The notes under the pieces are model-generated. The model saw only the letters and a list, made by a program, of their open reading frames with translations, ran no database searches and had not been told where the DNA came from. Shown one piece after another: positions 46,511-56,734 of a DNA stretch of 64,000 bases. How positions within the stretch are numbered: position 1 is the first letter of the stretch; each line of letters opens with the position of its first letter. The stretch lies in the NCBI GenBank assembly GCA_014904845.1, contig MU119218.1:182774-246773 (forward strand). Reading direction: 5' to 3'. The position numbers and the translations under genes were made by a program. The stretch is from Acephala macrosclerotiorum. Taxonomy: Eukaryota; Ascomycota; Leotiomycetes; Helotiales; Mollisiaceae.

Positions 46511-48580
46511 ATGATGGCACTTTCGGGACTGCTCAAACCATCGAGCCACGGCCACACTCACAACACGTCCACGCCTCATCGCCAGAGCCGCTCACCCTCC
46601 AGGTCCAAGTCCAAATCCGCGCCTACATCTTCCTCCGACAGCGGCAGCTCCCCGGAAGCAGGTATCAGCTTTGCACACGAGGTACACATCGATTCCTCAC
46701 ATATCCGTGAAGAGAGCAATCTCCAGCCTTTGGAAGCCGAGGATCCGGATCTCAGGGAGCTGAATAACAGCTTGGTGGCTCTTGCGGCAATCTTTCCGGA
46801 TGTCCAAGTCGAGGTCTTTAGGGAGATGCTGCAGAGCTTTGATGAGGAGTCCAGACTAGCGGTTGTTACGGAGACACTGTTGAAGCATAAGATGAAGTGG
46901 GTGAGGGGTCGGTATCGCGTGACTGTGAAGAAGGAGAAGACGCCTACGAAGGAAGAGAAGGAGGACAATACACCGGCAGGATCACAGGGCGTTGTTGCTC
47001 CGGAAGATAGGTTCAGGAGTGCGACATACAAGAAAGCTGTCAAGGCTGTTGCATACCAGGAGTTTAAGGGATTGTCGAAATCAACCATTAATGCCGTTCT
47101 AGCCGAATTCAACTATTCTTATACACTGGCACGACCGACATTGGTAGGATTATCCTCGAAATCATGGCGATTTTCAATCTCTTCGTTATTCCTGCGAAGA
47201 AAGCCCACATCGTCGCTGGAGGCAGAACATCATCCATTGATGATTTGGCAGTCTTCCGGTCAAGGATCTATTGTTCCTACATTCAAGGCAACTGGCTCTG
47301 CGGAGTTAGACAAGGAGCTTTATGACACTTTGATTGTCCCTATCAAACAACGCCTGCTCGCTGAACGAGAACACAAGGATCATGTACTGGCGTTGGAGCT
47401 TAATAATGCCGAGGCGGAGGAAAATGAGGCATTGCATGATTGTGAATGCTGCTTTACCTCGACATCATTTGAAGAATTGACCGCTTGTGATGGAGGGGGA
47501 CATTTCATATGCTTCAATTGCGTCCGCCATGCCGTGAACGAAGCTGTATTTGGACAAGGTTGGCAGCGGAACATCGACCTCGAAAGTGGTAGCCTACGAT
47601 GCGTAGCAGCTATGTCCGACGACTGTAAAGGCTGCATACCACAAGATCTGGTCCGGCGAGCATTCAACGAGGACAAGTCTGGCAAGGAGGTCGTTCGAAA
47701 ATTGGACGAACGTCTCGCCGAAGATAGCCTCCTCAAAACACAACTACCTCTCATTCGATGTCCCTTCTGCAGCTACGCAGAAGTGGATGAACTATACCTT
47801 CCCGAATCCCAAAGATCTTGGCGTCTGAAACGACTAGGACCGGCTTCACTCTATACCCTTGTAATTTTGATTTTAGGCGTTGGCATGATACCCTTCCTTA
47901 CTCCTATATTTGTGTTATTCTCCCTTTTGTTTCTGCTCCTCTCCTCCCAGCAGAGCTTTGCAGACTACGTATCCGCCCAACTACACGCCTCGGTCACCCG
48001 TATCCGTCGAAAACGCCTTGGCTTGAAGTTCGTCTGCCAGAACTCGGAATGTGCACGTGCGTCTTGCATTTCATGCTGCAAGGCCTGGACCGACATTCAC
48101 ATCTGTCACGAATCCTCACTCCTGGCACTTCGCACCCAGGTCGAGCTTGCTATGTCCTTGGCCATCAAGCGTACTTGTCCTCGCTGCCAGATGTCGTTCG
48201 TCAAGTCATCTGGCTGCAATAAGCTCACCTGCGTGTGCGGCTACCAGATGTGCTACGTTTGTCGGAAGGACATTGGCAGTGGTGAAGGCTATCGACATTT
48301 CTGCGAACACTTCCGACCGAATGGAGGCAGAGGTTGTACTGAGTGTTCGAAATGCGACCTTTATCGATGCGAGGATGACGAGGTCGTAGTAAAAAAGGCG
48401 AAAGAGGAAGCAGAGAAGCAATGGATGGAAAAAGAAGGTACTAATTTGGGTGGTGATGAAAAGGTCAGAAAAGCACTCGAAAATGAATGGAAGAAGGATG
48501 GCTCTTGGTTTGATCGGGAATGGAAGGCACCTAATTGGGAACAGATACTGGATGCGTTGGTCGAGACCGTGATTGAATGA
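46511..48580 (+). CDS. RBR-type E3 ubiquitin ligase with CUE-like and membrane segments (RNF216/Triad3-like)
   Basis: Intronless, 689 residues from MMALSGLLKP. Residues ~83-128 (LNNSLVALAAIFPDVQVEVFREML) look like a CUE ubiquitin-binding domain. RING1 spans 311-375 (CECC..CDGGGHFICFNC..C..C). The IBR begins CPFC at 417, but a hydrophobic stretch at 445-480 (LYTLVILILGVGMIPFL, then a Leu-rich run), long enough for a two-pass hairpin, comes before its remaining Cys at 509-523 (CQNSECARASCISCC). RING2 spans 556-584 (CPRC..SSGCNKLTCVCGYQMCYVC); by alignment with HOIP/parkin, C569 would be the catalytic cysteine that receives ubiquitin from E2. A second Cys/His cluster and a Lys/Glu-rich helix end the protein. 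Substrates unknown; membrane location inferred. Confidence 0.88.
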   Translation: MMALSGLLKPSSHGHTHNTSTPHRQSRSPSRSKSKSAPTSSSDSGSSPEAGISFAHEVHIDSSHIREESNLQPLEAEDPDLRELNNSLVALAAIFPDVQVEVFREMLQSFDEESRLAVVTETLLKHKMKWVRGRYRVTVKKEKTPTKEEKEDNTPAGSQGVVAPEDRFRSATYKKAVKAVAYQEFKGLSKSTINAVLAEFNYSYTLARPTLVGLSSKSWRFSISSLFLRRKPTSSLEAEHHPLMIWQSSGQGSIVPTFKATGSAELDKELYDTLIVPIKQRLLAEREHKDHVLALELNNAEAEENEALHDCECCFTSTSFEELTACDGGGHFICFNCVRHAVNEAVFGQGWQRNIDLESGSLRCVAAMSDDCKGCIPQDLVRRAFNEDKSGKEVVRKLDERLAEDSLLKTQLPLIRCPFCSYAEVDELYLPESQRSWRLKRLGPASLYTLVILILGVGMIPFLTPIFVLFSLLFLLLSSQQSFADYVSAQLHASVTRIRRKRLGLKFVCQNSECARASCISCCKAWTDIHICHESSLLALRTQVELAMSLAIKRTCPRCQMSFVKSSGCNKLTCVCGYQMCYVCRKDIGSGEGYRHFCEHFRPNGGRGCTECSKCDLYRCEDDEVVVKKAKEEAEKQWMEKEGTNLGGDEKVRKALENEWKKDGSWFDREWKAPNWEQILDALVETVIE

Positions 48581-48916
48581 ATGGATACTTTGGTGTTACT
48601 GGATGGGAATTGCATGAGGCTCGGGTTCGGGACTGGTATGGAATGGGTTTACGGCTTCGGATTGGGTTTACCAGTTCAACGTTCGCGTCAAGCGTCTGGG
48701 GATTGTACGTGACTATACAATACAATGAAAATATAATGTGTCAGTATTGTTCGAAGATGGCAAGGTGATTGCAAAAGGGTATCATCTGAAATTGCCTCCC
48801 AAGTATCTAATCTCTTAACGCCAGCCCAGACGAAGTAACCTGTATTCATCCATCCTCCTTTCCTTCCTTCTCAAAGTCCTCCATGGCGGATCAAACCAGA
48901 CCTCGAGTACCGTCCT
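48581..48916. other. Short intergenic between convergent genes
   Basis: Shared 3' flank of the RBR ligase and seh1. No feature seen. Confidence 0.4.
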
Positions 48917-50223
48917 CTAATTCAGGACGCTCCTCGTCATGGCTAGCTCAGAGCTCTTACTCCAAACCCCAGTCGGTTCCCTCCTCCACATCAACAACTT
49001 CCCATCGTCTCCTGTCGACGCCAATAGCTGACCATCAGCATCAAACTCCACCCTCCACACAGGTGTCTTATTATTATCCAACTTCGACACCTCCTTCGCA
49101 ACATGCACTACCTCCCCTTCACGCCCCTCATCTTCCGGTCTCCGCCTCGCTCCGGCTAATCCCGCCCCAATCCCGCTCGGCGCATTCCGATGTCCATTCT
49201 CCTCCCTCCTCTCTTGAATCCTAGAATGACTCGTATCCCTACTCGCTCCCTGTCCCTTATTCTTCTGCTGCGGCGTCGTAACCTGAAACACCCTCACAAA
49301 CCCATCCTTACAAGCTGTAGCCACAATATCATACCCTCTAATCCCACCACTCGCCCAAGCAACATCTCTCACTAGCCCTCTATGCCCCTTCAACTCCGTT
49401 GCTAGATACAATTCTTTACTAGGCGTGTTTCCTAGACTGACGTTATGGCTTATTTCCTTAGTTCGCCATATACTAGCTCGATTCATAGACGCGACAATTA
49501 TACCGAGAGAGTCGCGTGGAACACCTTGCCGGATCGCAGTATAGCACGGCTCGAGATTCGGATCAAACGCAACCTTGAAACTCGTTTCCTCTCCTCTCGC
49601 AGGTTTCTCACAGACATTCACTTTATCGATTTCTGTCCACGCTTCTAGATTCTCTGGGAATTCGTTCTCATATAATGTCAAAAGACCGCTTCGAGATATG
49701 AGGGCGAGGTAGGTATGGCGAGTTTCAGTATTATGGGTTATGGAGAAGGAGAGGTAGGGTGCGCGGGAGGGGGAACGCAGTTCCCAGACGGGTTTGTTGG
49801 AGTGGGAGTTGAAGCGGCGGCCTTTGTTGGGGGCTAGGGTTAGGTCTTCAACCCAGAGTTTGAATTTGCCGTCGGTGCCGATGGAAGAGAGGAGGTTGGG
49901 GTGAATGGTTGGGGGGAGCCATTGTATCTTCACTTCGATCAGCCACTGAACTTCGCAGATTGTAGGTGTAAGGATGGAGGAATGGATGAGAGACGTACTT
50001 GTATTATCTCGGCAGTATGAGCGCCCCAGGTATCGCACATATTCCAAGAACCATCTCGATGCCGATTGTACACCTTTATCTTCCCATCAACGGAGCTGGA
50101 TGCGAATCGGTCGCCATAGGCATTGAAAGCTGCGGCTTCGACCATATCTTTATGGCCATGTTGGAGAAGCATGAAGCCATCCTTATCGGCGTCTATCGGG
50201 TCGTCTTCCATCATTGGTGACAT
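48917..50223 (-). CDS. seh1: Seh1, WD40 nucleoporin and SEACAT/GATOR2 subunit
   Basis: Two exons on the minus strand: 50223-49999 and 49927-48917, 71-bp phase-0 intron (GTACGT donor), 411 residues. I start at MSPMMEDDPIDADKDG (50223), just before the first WD repeat; the frame has an earlier ATG at 50397 that would add 58 unconserved residues. Diagnostic segments are LLQHGHKDMVEAAAFNAYGD, SSVDGKIKVYNRHRDGSW, DTWGAHTAEI, QWLPPTIHPNLLSSIGTDGK (the Sec13/Seh1 core), LKGHRGLVRDVAWASGG and a last repeat WRVEFDADGQLLASTGDDGK. Seh1 belongs to the Nup84/Y-complex of the nuclear pore and to the SEA complex that controls TORC1. A charged insert rich in Arg/Glu precedes the last blade, as in filamentous fungi. 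Confidence 0.92.
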
Positions 50224-50629
50224 GTTGTGGTTGTGATTGAGATTATGGAGGGGAGATTGTCCCTCAGCCGTGTCGACATCTGAAGTCAAGGAGATGGTCC
50301 GTGCCACAAGGCTGAATGTCCCGCTCTCATTTGGGACACTCAGGGGTGCTTCATTCATCCACGGCTGGAGATTATCTATCTTTTCCATCCGGTCCACAAG
50401 TGTGATACGTGGTTGCAGTATGTTGGTTTACTACTGGAGTTCCGGTCTGAGTTCATAAATCTGTTCCCGAGCCACGAGGCCGAGCTCTCTCGTCAGGTAG
50501 CCAAGCTTCTTCAGCAATGCTCGCACAGCGATGAAAGTTCTCGTATGGCTCTTCAAGAAATGCAAACACATTTGAATCAAAATCGTTTCTTATTCTTATT
50601 TTCTTCCTTTACTTTTGCCATTGTATATC
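50224..50629. other. Intergenic, promoter of seh1
   Basis: The seh1 frame stays open to 50397. No other feature until the tRNA terminator. Confidence 0.4.
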
Positions 50630-50642
50630 AAAAAAAAAAAAA
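50630..50642 (-). terminator. Pol III T-run of tRNA-Ser
   Basis: Thirteen A on the plus strand, so T13 on the minus strand, 9 bases past the tRNA 3' end. Confidence 0.85.
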
Positions 50643-50651
50643 GGTAGTCTC

Positions 50652-50732
50652 CGACACCTATGAGAATCGAACTCATGCTCCCGAAGAAAACAGCTTAGTA
50701 GACTGTCGCAATAACCACTCTGCCAAAGTGTC
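50652..50732 (-). tRNA. tRNA-Ser with anticodon ACT
   Basis: 81 nt, class II. Read on the minus strand: acceptor GACACTT pairs fully with AGGTGTC (one T-G wobble); D stem GCA/TGC with loop GAGTGGTTAT; anticodon stem ACAGT/GCTGT (one wobble) with loop CTACTAA; variable arm TTTCTTCGGGAGC; T stem ATGAG/CTCAT with loop TTCGATT; discriminator G, which fits serine. A T13 terminator follows. The anticodon reads ACT instead of the usual GCT (loop CTGCTAA) for AGC/AGU. No intron. The structure is intact, so I call it a gene, not a relic. Confidence 0.85.
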
Positions 50733-51966
50733 TTTCTTTCTCCTTTGGTTGGAAGATATCTGCTTATTTAAAACTATATAGACATTTGAGTGCGTTTTGG
50801 TGGTTCGGCGAGCTGAATTGGGAAAAGATGATAGAGAAAGAGTCATTCGGTCTGGATTAAAATGAGGCTGGTGAGGCGGGAGTAAGATGTTTACCACCAT
50901 CCATCCTCTCCACACGCCTTGATCACCACCATATTCTCCTTGCCTCCATCACCAAGAAACCAAAATCTTGCAGCAAAGAATCTCGAGGGTTTATGCCAGC
51001 TTTTGAGGGAGGTCGGAGAGCGGAAACTCGATGAAGGATGCAGAAGAAGGCGGAAGTCTTTCGCGCTGGTGGAGACAGAATTGGAGAGAAGAAAGTGAGA
51101 ATGGGAATATTAGCAGAAATATATGAGTGGTATTGAAATTGAATTATAAAATAATTAGCCAGAAATCTGTGGTACCGAAGAATGCCCTCCGTGTCCTCCA
51201 AAAGTGAGGCGCTCACGAAGGAAGAAACAAGCAATTCGGTCAGCGAATAGCACCTTCAAAAGATCGACGGAAACGAAAAGAGACATAAAGAAAAAGGACG
51301 CAAAAAAGAAGAAGGAAAGAAAACATTTGAAAGCGACTCCCATGCTGTGACGCATAGAACAAAATGGCAAAAGTAGGAAACTTCCGAAGAAGCTCTTATA
51401 AAACCACAGCAAGTATGGTTTTTAAACAGGCAGATGAGCATTCGTATTTCAGGAGAACTCTAAGATCTAGTGACACGGTACATATTGTGTGTAGATTTCC
51501 ATAAGGTAATCCGGCTACTCATCTGGTTGAAAATTTGCTTATTTAAATCTATACGTGTTATTGTGAGGCTGTAGTTGCTACCAGATTGTCCGAAGCGAGG
51601 GAGGAGGATTAATTCACTTTCATCACCAGCCTTGGAGATGACTTAGTGCTTGAGCGCGGGCAAGTAAATTAAGGAAGGGCTTGCACGATTATGTTTACTC
51701 AATTGTCGCAGACGAAAAATTCCTTAGAGCCCAAGCTTTCATTCCACGCATACTATACAACACCTCGGCGCCCCTTGCCACTCACATATCACACAGATCC
51801 TCCTTTTCTCCCCTAATTACTCGCATAATGGTATTCAACATCAATAAGCCTCGCCACCAATCCCATTCATAACCAATATTTCACCATTCATCGCCTTGCC
51901 CGCTTTCTTTCATTTCAAATTCAACAAACGCAAACTATGCAAGAAACGAAAAATCCACCCCCAAAT
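50733..51966. other. Intergenic
   Basis: About 1.2 kb without a recognisable exon. It is the tRNA 5' flank and the 3' flank of the kinase-like gene. Confidence 0.4.
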
Positions 51967-54654
51967 TCAGCCTGCCGCCGCCGAAGAATCAATCACAACT
52001 TGGTCGTTAAAGGCATTATCATTCGTTAAATCGTCATCTATAGTTGCTGGAGGAGTATCAAATTGCGGATCGAGAAGGTCGTGGGCTGTGCCGACGCCTG
52101 TAAGGTATTCTGGGTAGTCTGTTGATGGAGGTTGGGCCGCTACTGTGGAACGCGGCGTTTTGGATGCTGGATCTGGATCTGGATTTGGTGTGGGTATTTC
52201 TGGTTCTGATGCTGGTGGTGGTGCTGGGGGCGCTATGTCCTGTTTTTCCATAGCATGCTGGGTAATATCTTGTGTAGACTCGGATTGGGGAACTGGAAGT
52301 CCTGGTGTCGTTTCCGGGGGAGGAGGAAATTCGCGTCGCTCAAAGTCGGCTTTGGGACCGGAAAGTGGGAAATCAGCAGTTGGGGTTCTATCTTCGTCTT
52401 TGGCTGTCATCTCGTGGCTTTCAGGTGTGACTGAGGTAGGCGTGGCCTCCGTTGAAATTGGATCGTCCACGGTAGTAGGCTGCACGTGGCCTTCAGCAGG
52501 TATTGGTGGTAGATCAGTCGAGTCTACTTCTCCTGATTGTGCCCCTGGTTCAGCTTGAGAATCTACGATCTCTGGGACGCTAACAAGTTTAGCAGATAGA
52601 TAATCAAGCCCAAGACCCGAGTTCGGTGAAATAGCAGGCGTGAAATCTCTCTCGGCTCCCTCTTTGTCACAATCTTGAAATGGTGAAGAGAACTCTGTCC
52701 TTGTCCCGGGAAATGCTATCTCGCCGGTATGCGTATCAAGATAATCAGAACCCGAACCTGAATCTGGCAACGGAATATTGTGAGGTTTCAATTTCCTCTC
52801 AACGCGGGGTGGAGATCTACCACGACTTGGATAATCAGGCTCAGTCGAAGTGTCCGTTACAGCGTAATCGTAGACATTGGGCACCTCAGAGACCGGCGAT
52901 TGAGGATATTGAGGAGCCAGAGGATTATAATTGTCATATTTGTGGCCGTTAGAAAATGAGACATCTCCCGAATGGTAGGCATCCACCACAATTGGAATTG
53001 GGTATCCATTTTTGTGGTGCTGTTCTGAAGCCATAGGAAACAATGTAAGGAGAGCTGAAGCTTGTGATCGGCACCTTGGATCGTCGTTCAAGCATCTATG
53101 GCACAGATCCAGGTAGTAGTCCGGAATCTCAGCTGAGAAGCAAGACAGGTTCAAAGGTCTATGGTTTTCTGGCTCATCCTGTTGAGTTGCAAGAGCATAC
53201 AAAACCATTCCGAGCTGATACAAGTCGGACTTGACGCCAATGTACATCGAAATACGCTGATTGCTGTCGATTAGTGCTGCCACTTCTGGTGGCTCCCATC
53301 CCACAGGACATCCTCGGCGATTGATATCGATGATTTTAGCGTTATCATCTCCATCAATGACAATATTTGAAAGTGTGAAATCTCCTTGAACGAAGCCAGC
53401 CTCATGAATCTCCGAGAGACCCTGAACAATCTGTTTGGCCCATCGTTCTCGCCGTTTCCAGGGAATCCTGCCTTCACCATCATAGATCACATCAATCAAG
53501 GCGCCCTGCTCCGCAAAACTGATGAGAAGACCTTTGACAACCTCGCCCTGGTTATCCAACACAACACCACCGAATTGGATCACGCTAGACGAGCCAGATA
53601 ACTGGTGCAGAGCATTTATCTCATATAGGAATTCATCAACCGTATCTGGACCTGGAATTTCTTTCTTGATAAAAACGTGGCCATTGTGTCGGACCTTGTA
53701 CACAAATCCAGAAAGATGTGAATCAAATATAAGCTCATCTTCTCGGACTCTTCGACAATTCAAATGATGGATAGCTTTGATGGGAGGATATGAAATGATT
53801 TCTGAGAGATCTTCAACCACGTGAACGTGCAATCGCTCATTTTCAGTCTGCAGCTTCAGATTCGTAACCGTGTCGTAGAATTGAATATCCGGCAGAGATT
53901 CCCGAATAGCTTCATATATCCTGGCGCTCTTATCGCGTTGGAATCGTGTTCGCTGTAGCTCTTCTTCCAGGGATCCTTCGGGAGCATTCCTATAATCCAG
54001 GGAAATAGTCACACGTCTCCAGTGAGTCGGGGTTTCTGCAAACGTAACAAAGAACTTTTCCCGCTTGGACTTGTCTCGGAAGTGCATGCTGAGGTTCAAG
54101 ATCCATCGCTGTTCAAGTTCTTCCAAAATCATCTCGTCAAACGCCTGGGTCGAGATTGACTGTGTATCCACATTCGAAGGCTCTTTTGAGACCTCAACGT
54201 ATTCCTCTTTCCCAACCCCATCTTGTGTAGAGACATCTGACAAGTTCGACTTGTCTATCACACCGTCGATTGTGGTAATCGTGTCTAGCAATTCGGGGGC
54301 ACTCAGTCTCGGCGGTGCCACGCCGGTGGAGGAATTTCGAGCTGAGACATTTCGACGTCGATCGACTGACAGCGTTCGTCGTTCTTCAGGAGCTTTTACC
54401 GCAGGTTCCAATTTATCTCGAAGCTCCGACTGCTGTCTTTTGAAAGTCCCCGCTCGTGGCAGTCCTGGCACCACCTTCCTCGAAAGTCTGCGGGCGAGCC
54501 CCGCACGCGGAGTCTCTTGTGGCGGGGTTGGAGGAATGGTGCTTTGGCTGCTATGGCTGCTGTCGTCCTTCCCAAATAACCTCTTCCAGGACCATGATGT
54601 TCTCGGTGGATCAGTCGACGCAGCTCTGGCATGAGCTTTCTCCGTTTGTGCCAT
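51967..54654 (-). CDS. Fungal protein-kinase-like protein with altered HRD and DFG motifs
   Basis: Single exon, 895 residues from ATG 54654 (MAQTEKAHARAASTDPPRTSW). The first ~170 residues are basic and Ser-rich; ~170-310 is a conserved-looking globular part (QRWILNLSMHFRDKSKREKFF). A kinase fold covers ~318-565: lysine in GHVFIKKEI, glutamate in DEFLYEINAL, hinge LLISFAEQGAL, catalytic loop with VQGDFTLSN instead of HRD-x4-N (Asp and Asn kept), metal motif IIDIN instead of DFG (Asp kept), PPE for APE, and a helical lobe SDLYQLGMVLYALAT. The last ~300 residues are Pro/Ser/Glu-rich. Fungal-specific kinase-like proteins with such motifs are common; activity and partners unknown. Since Lys, both Asp and Asn persist, catalysis is possible. 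Confidence 0.85.
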   Translation of the reverse strand: MAQTEKAHARAASTDPPRTSWSWKRLFGKDDSSHSSQSTIPPTPPQETPRAGLARRLSRKVVPGLPRAGTFKRQQSELRDKLEPAVKAPEERRTLSVDRRRNVSARNSSTGVAPPRLSAPELLDTITTIDGVIDKSNLSDVSTQDGVGKEEYVEVSKEPSNVDTQSISTQAFDEMILEELEQRWILNLSMHFRDKSKREKFFVTFAETPTHWRRVTISLDYRNAPEGSLEEELQRTRFQRDKSARIYEAIRESLPDIQFYDTVTNLKLQTENERLHVHVVEDLSEIISYPPIKAIHHLNCRRVREDELIFDSHLSGFVYKVRHNGHVFIKKEIPGPDTVDEFLYEINALHQLSGSSSVIQFGGVVLDNQGEVVKGLLISFAEQGALIDVIYDGEGRIPWKRRERWAKQIVQGLSEIHEAGFVQGDFTLSNIVIDGDDNAKIIDINRRGCPVGWEPPEVAALIDSNQRISMYIGVKSDLYQLGMVLYALATQQDEPENHRPLNLSCFSAEIPDYYLDLCHRCLNDDPRCRSQASALLTLFPMASEQHHKNGYPIPIVVDAYHSGDVSFSNGHKYDNYNPLAPQYPQSPVSEVPNVYDYAVTDTSTEPDYPSRGRSPPRVERKLKPHNIPLPDSGSGSDYLDTHTGEIAFPGTRTEFSSPFQDCDKEGAERDFTPAISPNSGLGLDYLSAKLVSVPEIVDSQAEPGAQSGEVDSTDLPPIPAEGHVQPTTVDDPISTEATPTSVTPESHEMTAKDEDRTPTADFPLSGPKADFERREFPPPPETTPGLPVPQSESTQDITQHAMEKQDIAPPAPPPASEPEIPTPNPDPDPASKTPRSTVAAQPPSTDYPEYLTGVGTAHDLLDPQFDTPPATIDDDLTNDNAFNDQVVIDSSAAAG

Positions 54655-56734
54655 TGCTTTGGCAGGGTAATTCTATAGGTGCTTATGAGTCGTGAGCTCC
54701 AGTTCAAAAACAACAGTTGTGCATTTCGATCTGTGGGGAAAGGTTTACATACATCGGAGAATTGCCACTTGTTGAATCAGTTGTCGAGCTCATATAAGAT
54801 TGTTAACGAGTCGGAGGCTGGGTGGGAGCTTTAAGCGGTCTACTCATGCATGCGGCCGTTCGATGGAGAGAGGCGATGGCACTCTCAGGTTCTTGTAGGG
54901 GCGTATCATTGCAGCATTGAAACGGCGTGAGGATTGTTATGGGTTTTGATTTCGAGGCGGACGTGAATAAATGGCCCGTCAGGGGATGTGAATGCGGAGA
55001 GGCTATTGATGCAGGCAGAGAGGTTGGTGATGGTGGTCAGAACTCAGCCACAGACCGCTACACTGATTCGAGCTTTGAACAACGCAGCAGCCAGCCAAGG
55101 CATCGTCTCTTTGGTTGCCTTAAATTTCGTGGGGTTGCAATTGTTCGGGATGGTCGTCAGTTGTCGAATGTCGAGTCGAGAATCGGGGGCATTTCTGGTC
55201 CTCGAGGGCACGAATCGTAGGAGAGAAGGAGGATTGGGGCCAATCGCAGGAGTATCGGCGGCGGGCGAAGCGTCGAGTGGATGCTTATCCAAACCCACGC
55301 CATGCCACGTTATATCGTGTTGAAGTTTGCAGGACAGATCTCACATATCTCCGACAGCCAAGGCTTTTCTGGTGCATGTATCTTGCCCGCGGTTCTGCTA
55401 TATAAATGGACATTCCCCTCCGTGTCTAGCTTGAATGGATCTACGTATATCGCGAGAGGCAAACCCCACGCACGCTATACAGCACCAGCCACGAGGGCAA
55501 AAGATCATCTCATATATACCGCAGTCACCACATCTCATAAGTATGAGTATAGCAATCACAAATCAAAAGCAATCAGACGGATGATTTAGGAAGGTCGATG
55601 TTCTCCTCGGCTTCTCACGGCCATGATCAAGACGTATCAAATATACCGTACCAACCACATCCCCAAGTCTGGTCTGACAAGACCCCATTCCGTTAGCGAG
55701 AACATGCGATGAACCCCCTAACACCCGCCCGGACCGCTGTTAGCCAAAGCTCAAAGCTCAAAGCCCAAACTGTGCCCGCAAGTCTAAACCAGAGCACCGT
55801 CTCCCTTCAGTCCTTCTGTAACCTACCCACTCCCAAGGCCACTCACTCACTCACTTCCCACGCACTCCGACGTCTCTAGCCACCATTCATCAACCATCTC
55901 CCACTCGCCTCAGCAATCTGTTCAACCCCCCTCGCGTGACAAAATGACAAAATCCGAGATACCAAACGTCGACTCGTCGGGCATCAACCAGCCTGCCACT
56001 TCTGCTTGGGTACAGACAGTGAGGCTGGAGCTTTCCCCCATCAGCAAGCTCCAATCGCCCACCATGTCTCCGTGTAACACGTATCTTTCGCCCATTCTGT
56101 TCTTCCCACAGGTTCCGCGCAGGCAGACAGATCCGCCAAAAATCGCTGGTTGGATCTTTTCATGCAGCCTGTATCGGGGCGCTGATCAAGAGAGTCGCCG
56201 CTGGCTCCCGCTGGCCGAACGAGCACAAGCCCTGCTAGATTGAATGGTTCAGCGCTCGTCGCGGATCCATACCCCACTATGTATGCAGAAGCAGCTTGCT
56301 GCAGAACAGTTCAGTCGTAGTAGTCCGCAGTCGGGCTCGGTTCCATCACGCTTCAGTGTAGTTGCAGAACTCAGGAGTTATTTAGTTGGACGAGATCGGT
56401 TGGAAGCTGAACATGTAAGGCGTGATGCTCCTTTTTCGTGCTTTGCCTAATCTACAATCATGTACTTTTTCATGAAAGGGTTGGTTTCATGAATAATCTA
56501 CTCTAGAGTTTAGGCTATCCGTAGATGCATTTGGAGAGGAGAATGTTATCCTTGAGCGGTCGTCATTCGACGAAGCTCGCAATGTTTGGAACGCCCATGC
56601 AACGCCCCTATGAAATCCCAATCCCCATCCCACCTGCTCTAATGAAAATGCTATGCTGCATCCGAGGCTTTGATACAATGACAGGCAAGGTATATACAAT
56701 CATGGGGCTGGTTGGAATCATCGTCACCGATGCT
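54655..56734. other. Intergenic, ~2 kb
   Basis: Promoter of the kinase-like gene on the left and 3' flank of pim1 on the right. A CT-rich leader-like stretch (55850-55940) precedes a 99-codon frame at 55944-56243 (MTKSEIPNVDSSGINQ), but its sequence resembles no family and I see no splice sites that extend it; I leave it uncalled. Confidence 0.4.

Noticed and set aside
50224..50397. N-terminal extension of seh1 from MDRMEKIDNL
   Set aside because: The 58 added residues are not part of the Seh1 fold and the internal Met precedes the first WD repeat at the usual distance; not excluded, only less likely.
55944..56243. 99-codon frame MTKSEIPNVDSSG.. after a CT-rich leader
   Set aside because: The leader looks promoter-like, but no conserved segment or splice continuation is visible; expression data would be needed.
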